A DNA stretch of 64,000 bases, taken from Haladaptatus sp. DYF46 (GTDB lineage Archaea; Halobacteriota; Halobacteria; Halobacteriales; Haladaptataceae). The position numbers were made by a program, and so were the translations under genes. Below are positions 43,281 through 51,546 of the stretch, piece after piece; the first letter of the stretch is position 1, and every line of letters begins with the position of its first letter. Under the pieces are notes generated by a model. The model was not told the DNA's origin. It did not search any database and saw nothing but the letters and a program-made list of their open reading frames with translations. The stretch covers positions 1 through 64,000 of the forward strand of contig NZ_JAJFAY010000001.1 of assembly GCF_021083305.1 (NCBI RefSeq), read 5' to 3'.

Positions 43281-43365
43281 GCGAGGGTAGCCAAGCCCGG
43301 CCAACGGCGGCGGACTCAAGATCCGCTCCTGTAGAGGTCCAAGGGTTCAACTCCCTTCCCTCGCA
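43281..43365 (+). tRNA. trnL-CAA: tRNA-Leu (CAA)
   Basis: This 85-nt gene folds as a class II tRNA. The acceptor GCGAGGG pairs with CCCTCGC plus discriminator A. The anticodon stem GCGGA/TCCGC encloses the loop CTCAAGA with anticodon CAA. A long variable arm (TCCTGTAGAGGTCC region) and T arm AAGGGTTCAACTCCCTT follow. The long variable arm and anticodon CAA mean leucine (UUG codons). No intron is seen and no CCA is encoded. A near copy of its last 21 bases lies 96 bp downstream. Confidence 0.95.
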
Positions 43366-43440
43366 TGTCAGCGCGCAATCAACAAGCGCGCGACTGCGAC
43401 GAGGGGCGTTGAATGAGGCCAGACGGAACGTCTGGACGTA

Positions 43441-43461
43441 GTTCAACTCCCTTCCCTTGCA
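43441..43461 (+). repeat. Duplicated tRNA-Leu 3' end (attR-like scar)
   Basis: GTTCAACTCCCTTCCCTTGCA matches the last 21 bases of the tRNA (43345-43365) at 20 of 21 positions. A third, shorter copy (TTCCCTCGCA) is at 43497-43506. Duplication of a tRNA 3' end is the mark left by tyrosine-recombinase integration. Only about 75 bp lies between the copies, so any element is gone or was a small satellite. No integrase is nearby. Confidence 0.65.
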
Positions 43462-43506
43462 CTCACACGAGTGCAGGAAGACCGCACAGAGCGTTCTTCC
43501 CTCGCA

Positions 43507-44101
43507 ACAACTCGAAGGGGCCAATCACAGGCTCTCGCAAAACTTCTGATGACGACTACGGATCGAAAAGTGATAACTCTGGAACGGGTGGGATATTTGT
43601 TCAGTTTCGTACATCCCGGGTTTTCGTGTGGCGCGCGCTGGCGGGGCGGCGAGGATAGCAGTCATCCGAGCCGCCCGCTGATAGCGTGCGAGGTCTTCGT
43701 GAGTGAATGCGACGGAGTCGGCTGGGGAGGATGTGGCGCAGTGCGGTGACGGTTGGGTGGGATTGAAAGGGGCCGTCCGGTCGCGTTCACATAGTCGACT
43801 GTGTGGGCCACTATCCGCGCGAGTTGTGGAGGGAGCGCGGATATCCCGCACAGCGACCGTGAGCGGTCGGGGGCTTTCAGGGTCTTAGTCGCAGTAATTT
43901 CGCCTCGAAATACGAAACATAACTCGGAGTATCTGGCGAGGGTTTTTTAAGAACCTCATTCCAGTGATTCTATTCGTATAGCTCCCACTATCACACCGTG
44001 CCGGATGATCTGATCTCTTTCGAGCACGCCATCACTCTCGCCCCCACCGACTCTTTGCAAGCAGGCCAACGTTAATGAGGCTCGGACGGCTACCCATACG
44101 C
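43507..44101. other. Non-coding region with a candidate structured RNA or repeat element
   Basis: No credible protein is present. The section 43757-43880 has several hairpins: 43788-43805, 43813-43842 (ATCCGCGC with GCGCGGAT), 43855-43868 (GACCGTGAGCGGTC), and a closing GAAAG/CTTTC pair at 43765-43769 and 43874-43878. I recall similar GGGATTGAAAG ... GGGGGCTTTC sequences between genes in other haloarchaea (memory, unchecked). It could be an RNA gene or a repetitive element. Confidence 0.35.
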
Positions 44102-44470
44102 ATGAGTACCGATGCCGCGCCGAACGGCGAGGACGTCCCGCAAATCGAGGTGACGGAGGATGCGGCCGAGCAAGCGTTGTCCCTATTGGACAGTGAGGGC
44201 CTCGACCATTCAGTCGCCGGGCTTCGCCTGTTCGTCCAACAGGGTGGCTGTGCCGGCCTCTCCTACGGAATGCGATTCGACGACGAACCCGAGTCCGACG
44301 ACACGATTTTTACCCACTACGGCCTGCGCGTATTCGTGGACCCGGCGAGCATGAACTACATCGAGGGGAGCGTCGTTGACTACGAAACCGGCCTGCAAGG
44401 TGCGGGCTTCCACGTCGAGAACCCGAACGTGGTTTCCGAATGTGGCTGTGGCGAGAGCTTCCGAACCTGA
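44102..44470 (+). CDS. HesB/IscA-type iron-sulfur cluster assembly protein
   Basis: This 122-residue A-type scaffold has an N-terminal tail, the motif LFVQQGGCAGLSYGMRFD with the first Cys, and the C-terminal ECGCGESF with the other two Cys. These cysteines hold the Fe-S cluster delivered to apo-proteins. ATG 44102 is chosen over an in-frame ATG nine codons upstream, matching the usual length. It converges on the dodecin gene. Confidence 0.93.
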   Translation: MSTDAAPNGEDVPQIEVTEDAAEQALSLLDSEGLDHSVAGLRLFVQQGGCAGLSYGMRFDDEPESDDTIFTHYGLRVFVDPASMNYIEGSVVDYETGLQGAGFHVENPNVVSECGCGESFRT

Positions 44471-44533
44471 TTCGACGCGAAAAATATCCGTTTTCGTCAG
44501 TCTCGTCGACGATCTTTCGTTTTTCGATTCGCG

Positions 44534-44734
44534 TTACTCGTCCAGTTCGAACGCGACGGTCACTTCCGCTTGATACTCGCGTCCTTCGACCGAGGCGACT
44601 TCGACGCCGAGGGTGTCCACTTCGACCCATTTGACGTTGTCGATGGTTTCCTCCGCCCGGTCGATGGCGGTATCGGTGGCTTCCTCGAAACTCTCGTCGC
44701 TCGTCCCGATGAGGGTGATCTTCTTGAACACCAT
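44534..44734 (-). CDS. Dodecin (flavin-binding)
   Basis: This 66-residue protein ([55 protein letters not shown]) matches haloarchaeal dodecin in length and pattern, including the Trp that stacks on flavin. Dodecamers store riboflavin or FAD-breakdown products. ATG 44734 is chosen. The frame stays open upstream, but that region lies between genes and is not conserved dodecin sequence. Confidence 0.93.
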   Translation of the reverse strand: MVFKKITLIGTSDESFEEATDTAIDRAEETIDNVKWVEVDTLGVEVASVEGREYQAEVTVAFELDE

Positions 44735-44871
44735 GACGTCGTATGATTCTCCGTCCGCGGTGAAAATCGCATCGGCCGCAGTGACGGTTTTCGGGGTCCG
44801 TGTCACGGGCTTATCCGCCGCGGCGTTCGAACGGGAGGCGGTCATCAACCGGCCATCGTACCGAGTTCGTT

Positions 44872-45519
44872 TTACTCCGAGCCTTGCATTTGGGTGTCGA
44901 GACGGTCGGCGAGGGCACCGGTCACGTCGGTGAGATACGCGGTACCCCAAATCGCGGTAATGAGGCCGCCAGCGATGTCGAACAGCAGGTCGAGCATCGT
45001 GTCTTCGAGTCCGTACTGGGTGAGGACGGCGCTTCCGCCGAGGATGCTGCCCAGTCCGCTCACCGCGAACTCGGTCACTTCCCAGATGACGCCGAAGGCG
45101 ACGACGAACATGAGGATGAACACGAACATGAACCGAGGCGGAAGGTACACGTCGGGGTTGTGCGCGTCGAGTGCGCGCACGGTCGCATAGCCAACCCCCG
45201 CGACGAGGGACGCGGAGAGCATGTGGGTCACGTGGTCCCACCACCAGACGTTCTGGTAGGGGCCGAGCGTTCCGACGGCGTGCAGGAAGACGGCGGTGGT
45301 GATCCACAGCGTCAGACCCGCGTCCATCGGAATCTGGTAGTCGCGTTTGAGTACCGCGGGGACGAGCGTGATGGCGAACGCCAGCGCGCTGTTGATCATG
45401 ATGCCGAGGTTTCCTCGATCCATCCCGATGAAGAAGATTCCGATGAGGCTCAACTCCATCACCCGCGTCAACTGCCGCTGGCTGTGCTCGGAGATTCCGA
45501 GTCGCTCGCGGAGCCTCAT
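44872..45519 (-). CDS. Multi-helix membrane protein, second of a coupled pair
   Basis: This 215-residue protein has about six transmembrane helices with [33 protein letters not shown] and [12 protein letters not shown], then [18 protein letters not shown]. The pattern W-D-H-x-x-H and E-x-x-E in membrane helices, ending in a D-x-x-D-x-x-G motif, resembles VanZ/DUF2238-like membrane proteins. Its ATG overlaps the TGA of the gene before it (ATGA, 45516-45519), so translation is likely coupled. Confidence 0.75.
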   Translation of the reverse strand: MRLRERLGISEHSQRQLTRVMELSLIGIFFIGMDRGNLGIMINSALAFAITLVPAVLKRDYQIPMDAGLTLWITTAVFLHAVGTLGPYQNVWWWDHVTHMLSASLVAGVGYATVRALDAHNPDVYLPPRFMFVFILMFVVAFGVIWEVTEFAVSGLGSILGGSAVLTQYGLEDTMLDLLFDIAGGLITAIWGTAYLTDVTGALADRLDTQMQGSE

Positions 45520-46127
45520 CGCAGGTGCTCCTGTATCTCGACCGGGAGGCGTTCTTCCGCCGGGATGACCCGCCGGAAGTACCATTCGAAGATGATTCCG
45601 GCGAAGACGCCGACGGCCGTCGCGTAGACGAAGTCCCACATCAACTGATACTCGCTGCCGAGGAACTCGGTTCCGAGGTAGACGTCGGAAAGCCACTGGA
45701 CGACCGCCCAGACGCCCGCCGTCGCAATCGTGGTCACGACGACGAACAGGACGGCGAACCAGTGCGTCATCCGAACCGGCGTGAAGACGTGCAGTTCGAC
45801 GGCCACGATGAGTGCGAGCGCGGCGACGGAAAGGTACGTCGCGACCCGCGTGGTGAGCGCGAGCGTCGCGAGTTCCCGCCCGAGAATGGGGAGTGCGGCG
45901 AGAACGAGAACCTCCCACGGAAGCATCGCTTCGGTGTTTCGATACGCGATGGGCGGAACGAGCGCGAGGGCCGCGACCGTTGCGGCCAACAGCATCCACA
46001 GGAGGTCGTCCTGCAACAGACTGCCGATAGCAACGACGAGCAGAAATCCGATGAGTAGCCACGCCAGTCCGGCGTTGACTCGCTTGTCCTCGACGAGCGC
46101 GTCCAACTGACTGACCCGCTGTGCCAT
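45516..46127 (-). CDS. Multi-helix membrane protein, first of a coupled pair
   Basis: This 203-residue protein has about six transmembrane helices and a related layout: [59 protein letters not shown]. The WD motif with a following glycine helix mirrors the partner gene's DLLFDIAGG stretch, so the pair may be distant paralogues. Its stop overlaps the start of the next gene by four bases. The function is unknown. Confidence 0.75.
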   Translation of the reverse strand: MAQRVSQLDALVEDKRVNAGLAWLLIGFLLVVAIGSLLQDDLLWMLLAATVAALALVPPIAYRNTEAMLPWEVLVLAALPILGRELATLALTTRVATYLSVAALALIVAVELHVFTPVRMTHWFAVLFVVVTTIATAGVWAVVQWLSDVYLGTEFLGSEYQLMWDFVYATAVGVFAGIIFEWYFRRVIPAEERLPVEIQEHLR

Positions 46128-46203
46128 GCTAGCGAATATGGGCGGGAACGGTAAGAATGGGTAGGTAGTGCGACCGCCGAGAAGCTATCGACGAATGTGA
46201 AAA

Positions 46204-47148
46204 TCAGGAGAAAGCGTACATCCCGGCGTACGCGATGACCGCGAGCGTTACCGCGGCCATGCCGGTACACACCCATGCGGTGGGGCTCCGAACGGGACGA
46301 AACGGGCGTTCGGGGTGGAGTTGCGGTCCGACGCCGATGGCACCGACTGCGAGTACGGAAAACACGAACTGGTAGGACACCGAGAGCGTCGGTGCGGGAA
46401 TCACCAGCGCGGCCAAGGCGTAGCCGACGCCGAGCGCGGCACGCGGGTGGACGTGTTCGCGCAACTCCCGCCGAGCGTCCCCGGCACGGAGACTGAAGTA
46501 GACGACGGCGGCGAACCACGCGAGTCCCAGTTCCAAGCCGAAGATGGCGAGGAGGTTCAGCGTCGGGTCGGAGAGAAGGGCGAGTCGTGAATGAAGCAGC
46601 GTCACGTCGAACGGGTAGAAAAACCGCGGCGGCGACCCCGTGAACACGTCACCGAAGGGGTGTGATGCGAGGCCGAAGACGGCGGCGAGCAACAACGCCC
46701 GCGGCCCGAGGTCGGTGTTCGAGTCGGCGACGAGCGCGGCGACCGTCCCGACGACGACGAAGACGAGCATGACGCCCGCGCCGAGGAGGCCGCTCGTTCC
46801 GAGGGCGATCCAGACGAGCACCGCCAGGAGTCCGGCAGAAACCATCTTGTGCGGCCAATTCCCCGTGGCCAAGACGAACGCGGGGCCGGCGACGGCGGCG
46901 ACGACGAGCGAGTGGGTTACGGCACGATGGACGAGTTGTGAACTCCCCCAAAACGCGGCCGTCATGTGCCACACACCGCCGAACCCGGCCTGTGCGAGAC
47001 CGATAACCGCGTAGGTCATATCGACGTCCGGTATCGTAGCGAAGACGCCCGCGACGACCCCGAACGCGAGCGCGCGCTCCGCGGACCAAAATCGCTGGGC
47101 GACGAGCGCCGCCACCCCGAAGGCGAGCAGCGCGTGGCCGACCATCAT
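46204..47148 (-). CDS. Membrane-bound metal-dependent hydrolase, YdjM/DUF457 family
   Basis: This 314-residue protein starts MMVGHALLAFGVAALVAQRF and has the family metal residues: H5 near the start, TIPDVDMTYAVIG, HRAVTHSLVVAA and ASHPFGDVFTGSPPRFFYPFD. These His/Asp clusters sit in membrane helices. Related proteins are called LexA-regulated or phospholipase-like hydrolases; the substrate is unknown. It lies 76 nt upstream of the membrane pair on the same strand. Confidence 0.85.
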   Translation of the reverse strand: MMVGHALLAFGVAALVAQRFWSAERALAFGVVAGVFATIPDVDMTYAVIGLAQAGFGGVWHMTAAFWGSSQLVHRAVTHSLVVAAVAGPAFVLATGNWPHKMVSAGLLAVLVWIALGTSGLLGAGVMLVFVVVGTVAALVADSNTDLGPRALLLAAVFGLASHPFGDVFTGSPPRFFYPFDVTLLHSRLALLSDPTLNLLAIFGLELGLAWFAAVVYFSLRAGDARRELREHVHPRAALGVGYALAALVIPAPTLSVSYQFVFSVLAVGAIGVGPQLHPERPFRPVRSPTAWVCTGMAAVTLAVIAYAGMYAFS

Positions 47149-47224
47149 GGAACTCCTCTTCGCGTTCGGTCCTCATAAACTTCGTCCCAGCGATATGCTG
47201 ACTCGTGTCGTCCGAGTCGGACGT

Positions 47225-47812
47225 CTACTGGACGCCGACGCCCTGCTGTCGTGCCGTCTCGATTCCCTTCGAGAGCGACTCGATGGCCCGGTCGAGCACC
47301 TGAACGGTATCCATCACGGGCGGATACCGGTACTGACCTAACTCCTCCCGCGCGTCGAGGAAGGTGTTCAGCATCACTTCGCCCACGTCGATGCGGCGGT
47401 ACGGGTTGCGCGACATCAGTTGGACGCCGAGGTGCGCGATGTCGGCGACGTCCCGACACGTCCTCGCACACGTTCCCAACTCCGGGCCGCGTTCGACGCA
47501 CTGGTCCGCACACCACTCGGCCGTGGTTTCGAGCCGCTGGAAGTCCGCCAACACCAACATCACGTCGCTCGAAAGGTGGTCTTCGAACTTCGGCTTGGCA
47601 CCGACTTCCTCCTCCGTCCGTCCGGCTTGAGGTTGCTGACCCATCGACTGCTGTCCGCCGACCTGCTGTCGTTCCTGCGTTCCCCCTCGCTGACCCATCG
47701 GCTGTTGCATTCCCTGCCGTGACTGTGGCGCTCGTCGTCCGTGGTTTTCGTGCCCAGTTTCGGCTTCCCGCCCAAACGATTCCTCTCGTGGTTGCTGATA
47801 CCGTTGTGTCAT
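47225..47812 (-). CDS. Gln/Gly-rich protein with a four-helix Cys domain (diverged paralogue)
   Basis: This 195-residue protein has a low-complexity N-terminus of about 70 residues, rich in Gln, Gly and Arg. A helical domain follows with EWCADQCVERGPELGTCARTCRDVADIAHLGVQL. The last helices (MLNTFLDAREELGQ, VMDTVQVLDRAIESL) lack the cysteines present in the neighbour at 47989-48705, so it seems a partly degenerate paralogue of a copper-binding four-helix (DUF326/Csp-like) protein. It lies 176 nt downstream of that gene on the same strand. Confidence 0.75.
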   Translation of the reverse strand: MTQRYQQPREESFGREAETGHENHGRRAPQSRQGMQQPMGQRGGTQERQQVGGQQSMGQQPQAGRTEEEVGAKPKFEDHLSSDVMLVLADFQRLETTAEWCADQCVERGPELGTCARTCRDVADIAHLGVQLMSRNPYRRIDVGEVMLNTFLDAREELGQYRYPPVMDTVQVLDRAIESLSKGIETARQQGVGVQ

Positions 47813-47988
47813 GATTCTTCTCCGCTCCTCGCTGGAGCAGGTGGCCTTCGCTTGTCGTCGGCATAAACGGGGCCGACCGTTCGAACGGAAACCGGAGGAG
47901 CGTTCGAATGAAAGGTGTAGTCGGTGCCGGATACGGGTCGTTTCGGTGCGAGAACGTTTCCTTACGACGTGTGGAAAAAGTTCGGTTG

Positions 47989-48705
47989 TTAGAACTGCGA
48001 TTGCTGACCGGGAATCCCTTGCTGGGTTCCTCCCTGCTGCATCGTCGTCCCCTGCTCCATCGTCTGCAGTTGGTCGAGCAACCGGTAGGTAGAATCGACG
48101 GCCCGGGAAAGAACCGACGCACATTCCTGACAGTGCGGGTTCTGGTGTCGCATACACTCGCTCGCACATTCCTCGGCCGCGTTGGCGAACACTTCAGCGA
48201 GTTCCGGCCCGAAGACCGAATCTCGGGCGATGAGTTTCGCGTTCAGCGTTCCGAGGTCGGAGACGTCCCGACAGAGCCGAATGCATTCGGCCATCTGTGG
48301 CCCCTCGTCGATGCACTTGTCGGCACACCAATCACAGACCTTCGCGGCCTTCTCGAAGTCTTCGAGCGCGACGCGCATCTCGCCCGGCAACTGGTCGTCG
48401 AACTGGCCGCCCGGTTGTGTCAGTTGCTGGCCGCCAGTTTGGCCCATCCCTTGGCCACCGGTCCGGCTCTGTTGGCCACCGATCTGGCCTTGTTGGCCGA
48501 TCTCCTGTCGGCCCATCTGCTGGCCGGTCCCCTGCTGGCCGTACTCCATCCCTTGTTGGCCGTACTCCTGTTGAGACTCCCGTCGGCCGCCGTGCGGAAT
48601 TCCGCCCTGCTGGCCGACGTTCGTCCGTCCGTAGCCCTGTGATTGGCCGTACTGACCGCCTCCGATTCCCACCTGCGAGTGCTGCATGGGTCCCTGTTGT
48701 GTCAT
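47989..48705 (-). CDS. Gln/Gly-rich protein with Csp/DUF326-like four-helix Cys bundle
   Basis: This 238-residue protein starts with about 100 residues of Gln/Gly-rich, almost repeat-like sequence with few charges, unusual in this acidic proteome. The C-terminal part is Cys-rich: VCDWCADKCIDEG, CIRLCRDVSDLG, EECASECMRHQNPHCQECASVLSR. The CxxxC spacing on helices matches Csp-like copper-storage and DUF326 proteins. The Gln-rich N-terminus looks prion-like. It might be a copper sink or coat-like protein; the role is unproven. The paralogue follows downstream. Confidence 0.8.
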   Translation of the reverse strand: MTQQGPMQHSQVGIGGGQYGQSQGYGRTNVGQQGGIPHGGRRESQQEYGQQGMEYGQQGTGQQMGRQEIGQQGQIGGQQSRTGGQGMGQTGGQQLTQPGGQFDDQLPGEMRVALEDFEKAAKVCDWCADKCIDEGPQMAECIRLCRDVSDLGTLNAKLIARDSVFGPELAEVFANAAEECASECMRHQNPHCQECASVLSRAVDSTYRLLDQLQTMEQGTTMQQGGTQQGIPGQQSQF

Positions 48706-48897
48706 TGTATTCCTCCACCCAGCACCGTGCTGGGGTATCCCGTCTTACACCCATAACCCGAATAAACCGGACCGACCGTTTCGACCGTTTAAAAACCGTT
48801 CGTCCCGAGAAACGCCGCGTTGTGCGAATCAACGATCCGTTGGACGTCGGATGCCGAGACGACGGGATTTTTGTCACCCCGAGTGCTACGGCCACGC

Positions 48898-50082
48898 ATG
48901 GAAAACCCCACGGTAGGCGAGTTGACACCGCCCGACAGAACCCTGATGGGTCCCGGCCCGAGCGAAGTGCATCCTCGCGTCCTCCGAGCGATGAGTACGC
49001 CGTTGGTCGGCCATTTAGACCCGTCGTTCATCGAGGTCATGAACGAGGTTCAAGACCTCCTCCGATACGCGTTCAGAACGGAGAATCAATGGACCATTCC
49101 CGTCTCCGGAACTGGCTCCGCCTCCATGGAGGCCGCTATCGGCAATCTGGTGGAACCCGGCGACACGATGTTGGTTCCGACTAACGGTTACTTCGGCGGT
49201 CGAATGGAGTCGATGGCGAAACGGGCGGGCGGGGAAGTGGTCCACGTCGATGCACCGTGGGGCGAACCCCTCGACCCCGCCGACGTGCAGGCCGCCTTCG
49301 AGGAACACCGACCGGACGTCTTCGGATTTATTCACGCGGAGACGAGCACCGGCGTGGTTCAACCGTCCGTTTCCGAACTGACGGGCATCGCCCACGACCA
49401 CGACGCGTACGTCGTCGCCGATTCGGTCACGTCGCTCGGCGGCGTCGAGTTGAAGGTAGACCAGTGGGACATCGACGTGGCCTACTCCGGTCCACAGAAG
49501 TGCCTCTCGTGTCCGCCGGGAGCGAGTCCGCTGACGCTCAACGACCGCGCGATGGAGAAGGTGCTCTCCCGCGAGGAAGCCCCGCGTTCGTGGTACCTCG
49601 ACCTCTCGCTCCTCGAAGGGTATTGGGGCGACGACCGGGCGTATCACCACACGGCACCCATCACGAACGTCTATGCGCTCCGCGAGGCGCTTCGTCTCGT
49701 CAGCGAGGAGGGAATCGAAGCGCGCTGGGAGCGCCATCGAGAGGTGGCGGGCGCGCTCAAGGCGGGTGTCGAGGCGATGGGACTCGAAATGAACGCGCCG
49801 GAGGAGTACTGGCTTCCCAGCCTCAACGCCGTTCGCGTCCCCGAGGGCGTCACGGACACGGACATCACGAGCTATCTCCTCGACCAGTACGACCTCGAAA
49901 TCGCCACCGGTCTCGGCGATTTGGACGGCGAAATCTTCCGCATCGGCTGTATGGGTTACTCCGCCCGCCCCGAAACCGTCTCGTATCTCGTGAGTGCGCT
50001 CGGCGATGCGCTCCGAGAGCACGGCGCGGACGTGGACGTGGAGGCCGGACTCGCGGCGACGAGCGACGCGCTCGGGCGATAG
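48898..50082 (+). CDS. Class V aminotransferase (alanine-glyoxylate/serine-pyruvate type)
   Basis: This 394-residue PLP enzyme has LMGPGPSEVHPRVLRAM, SGTGSASMEAAIGNLVEPGD, VADSVTSLGGVELKVDQWDIDVAYSGPQKCLSCPPG with Schiff-base Lys201, and a C-terminal RIGCMGYSARPETV. Family members transaminate glyoxylate or pyruvate with alanine or serine; the direction is not predictable. I chose ATG 48898 (MENPTVGEL) over an upstream frame that continues 26 codons without family similarity. A TTTTTGTC box lies about 25 nt before it. Confidence 0.92.
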   Translation: MENPTVGELTPPDRTLMGPGPSEVHPRVLRAMSTPLVGHLDPSFIEVMNEVQDLLRYAFRTENQWTIPVSGTGSASMEAAIGNLVEPGDTMLVPTNGYFGGRMESMAKRAGGEVVHVDAPWGEPLDPADVQAAFEEHRPDVFGFIHAETSTGVVQPSVSELTGIAHDHDAYVVADSVTSLGGVELKVDQWDIDVAYSGPQKCLSCPPGASPLTLNDRAMEKVLSREEAPRSWYLDLSLLEGYWGDDRAYHHTAPITNVYALREALRLVSEEGIEARWERHREVAGALKAGVEAMGLEMNAPEEYWLPSLNAVRVPEGVTDTDITSYLLDQYDLEIATGLGDLDGEIFRIGCMGYSARPETVSYLVSALGDALREHGADVDVEAGLAATSDALGR

Positions 50083-50337
50083 GCGGCGATTATCGGGTTT
50101 TCCGATGGTGCGACTAAAACGGAGAGTCATGCTCGCATCCGAACACTGACGTCTCTCCGTCGTCCGTCGTCGGTGACGCTGATTGCGGTCTGTCGGATAA
50201 ACATCCGAATTGAAATAGAATCTGAAGTCGTCTCGCCACTGACTTCTCCTGCAAATGAGTCAATAAGACATCATAGCACGTCTACGTATCTGTCGATATC
50301 ATCTAGGCCGACCGAAATTTCGAAACTACTATATTGA

Positions 50338-50353
50338 TTTAGGCGAGCCTAAA
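50338..50353. promoter_or_regulatory. Iron-regulator palindrome at the siderophore-binding lipoprotein gene
   Basis: TTTAGGCGAGCCTAAA is a 16-bp inverted repeat (TTTAGGC/GCCTAAA around GA) ending three bases before ATG 50357. It follows a TATATT stretch. The form resembles Idr/DtxR-type metal-regulator boxes known in haloarchaea. A repressor bound here would block transcription when iron is plentiful. The operator role is inferred. Confidence 0.7.
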
Positions 50354-50356
50354 ACC

Positions 50357-51541
50357 ATGAACGGAAACGAAGGACGTACGCGACGTACGATCATCAAGGG
50401 TACAGGTGCGGTTCTCGGAGGGGGTCTCCTCGCCGGTTGTACCAGCGGTGGGGACTCGGAGTCCTCGCCGTCGGAAACGACGGGGACGACGGAGGGAACC
50501 ACGTCGAGCGAGTCCACGATCGCCGGGGAATCCACCACCACGGCGGACGGCCCGTACTCCGTCTCGATGGCTCCCGTCGGCGAAGTGGAGTTCGAGAGCG
50601 TCCCGAAGAAGTGGGTCGCCAACAACGGTAGTTGGGCCGATATGGGCATCGCGCTCGGCCTCGAACCGCCGAAAGCCGTCTGGCTCACCGGCCGGTACCA
50701 CACGCAGTACTACGACGCCATCGACGGCCTCTCGGTCGACAAAAGCGACATGGTGTCGCTGTATCAGGACGGCGTGAGCAAGGAGCTATTCTATCAACTC
50801 GACGCCGACGTCCACGTGATGGACCCCAACTTCCTGATGAACCGATTCAAGGGCTGGAAACAGGAGGACGTAGACGAACTCACGCAGAACATCGCGCCGC
50901 TGTTCGGCAACTGCATCTACGCACAGCACTACACGTGGCACGACAGCTACCGATACTACACCCTCATGGAGGGCTTCGAAAAGCTGTCGAAGGTGTTCAA
51001 GCGACACGACCGCTACGAGGCGTTCGCGGACCTCCACGCCGACTTCCAGTCCAACGTCTCCGGCGTCGTTCCCAAGAAAAGCGAGCGTCCGTCGGCCGCC
51101 GTCGTCTGGGGCGTCGGCGACGAACCGACGAAGTACTATCCCTACATCATCGGGAAGGGAACCGGGTTCAAACACCTGAACGACCTCGGGGTCTCCGACG
51201 CGCTCGCGAAAACCAACGTCAAGGACTTCCACGGAAGCCGCGGTGCCATCGACCTCGAAACGCTGCTGAAAGTGGACCCGGAAGTCCTCCTGCTTCGCGG
51301 CTACGAGGACAAGACCCGGAAGCAGTTCGAGAACACGGTCATCGACTTCCTCGAAAACGACAACACGGCCAGCAAACTCACCGCCGTCGAGAACGGCGAC
51401 GTGTATCGCGCGGGCGGCCTGTACCAAGGCCCCATCACGAACCTCGTCCTCACCCAACGAACCGCCAAACTGCTGTACGGCGTCGAAAAACAGCTCTACG
51501 ACGGCCAGCGCGTCGTGGACATCGTCAACGGCGACTTCTGA
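50357..51541 (+). CDS. Tat lipoprotein, iron-siderophore-type ABC substrate-binding protein
   Basis: This 394-residue protein has a Tat/lipoprotein signal (RTRRTIIKGTGAVLGGGLLAGC, lipobox Cys28), a Ser/Thr/Glu-rich linker, then a two-lobe periplasmic-binding fold with segments such as SVSMAPVGEVEFES, KVDPEVLLLRGYED and VENGDVYRAGGLYQGP. This is like iron(III)-siderophore or cobalamin binding proteins. It would capture metal chelates at the cell surface. The iron-box palindrome just upstream supports iron. No permease or ATPase gene lies nearby in this window. Confidence 0.88.
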   Translation: MNGNEGRTRRTIIKGTGAVLGGGLLAGCTSGGDSESSPSETTGTTEGTTSSESTIAGESTTTADGPYSVSMAPVGEVEFESVPKKWVANNGSWADMGIALGLEPPKAVWLTGRYHTQYYDAIDGLSVDKSDMVSLYQDGVSKELFYQLDADVHVMDPNFLMNRFKGWKQEDVDELTQNIAPLFGNCIYAQHYTWHDSYRYYTLMEGFEKLSKVFKRHDRYEAFADLHADFQSNVSGVVPKKSERPSAAVVWGVGDEPTKYYPYIIGKGTGFKHLNDLGVSDALAKTNVKDFHGSRGAIDLETLLKVDPEVLLLRGYEDKTRKQFENTVIDFLENDNTASKLTAVENGDVYRAGGLYQGPITNLVLTQRTAKLLYGVEKQLYDGQRVVDIVNGDF

Positions 51542-51546
51542 CCTCC

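Noticed and set aside
43757-43769. GTGGGATTGAAAG resembling the end of some haloarchaeal CRISPR repeats
   Set aside because: It occurs once, with no spacer-repeat periodicity and no cas genes in the window.
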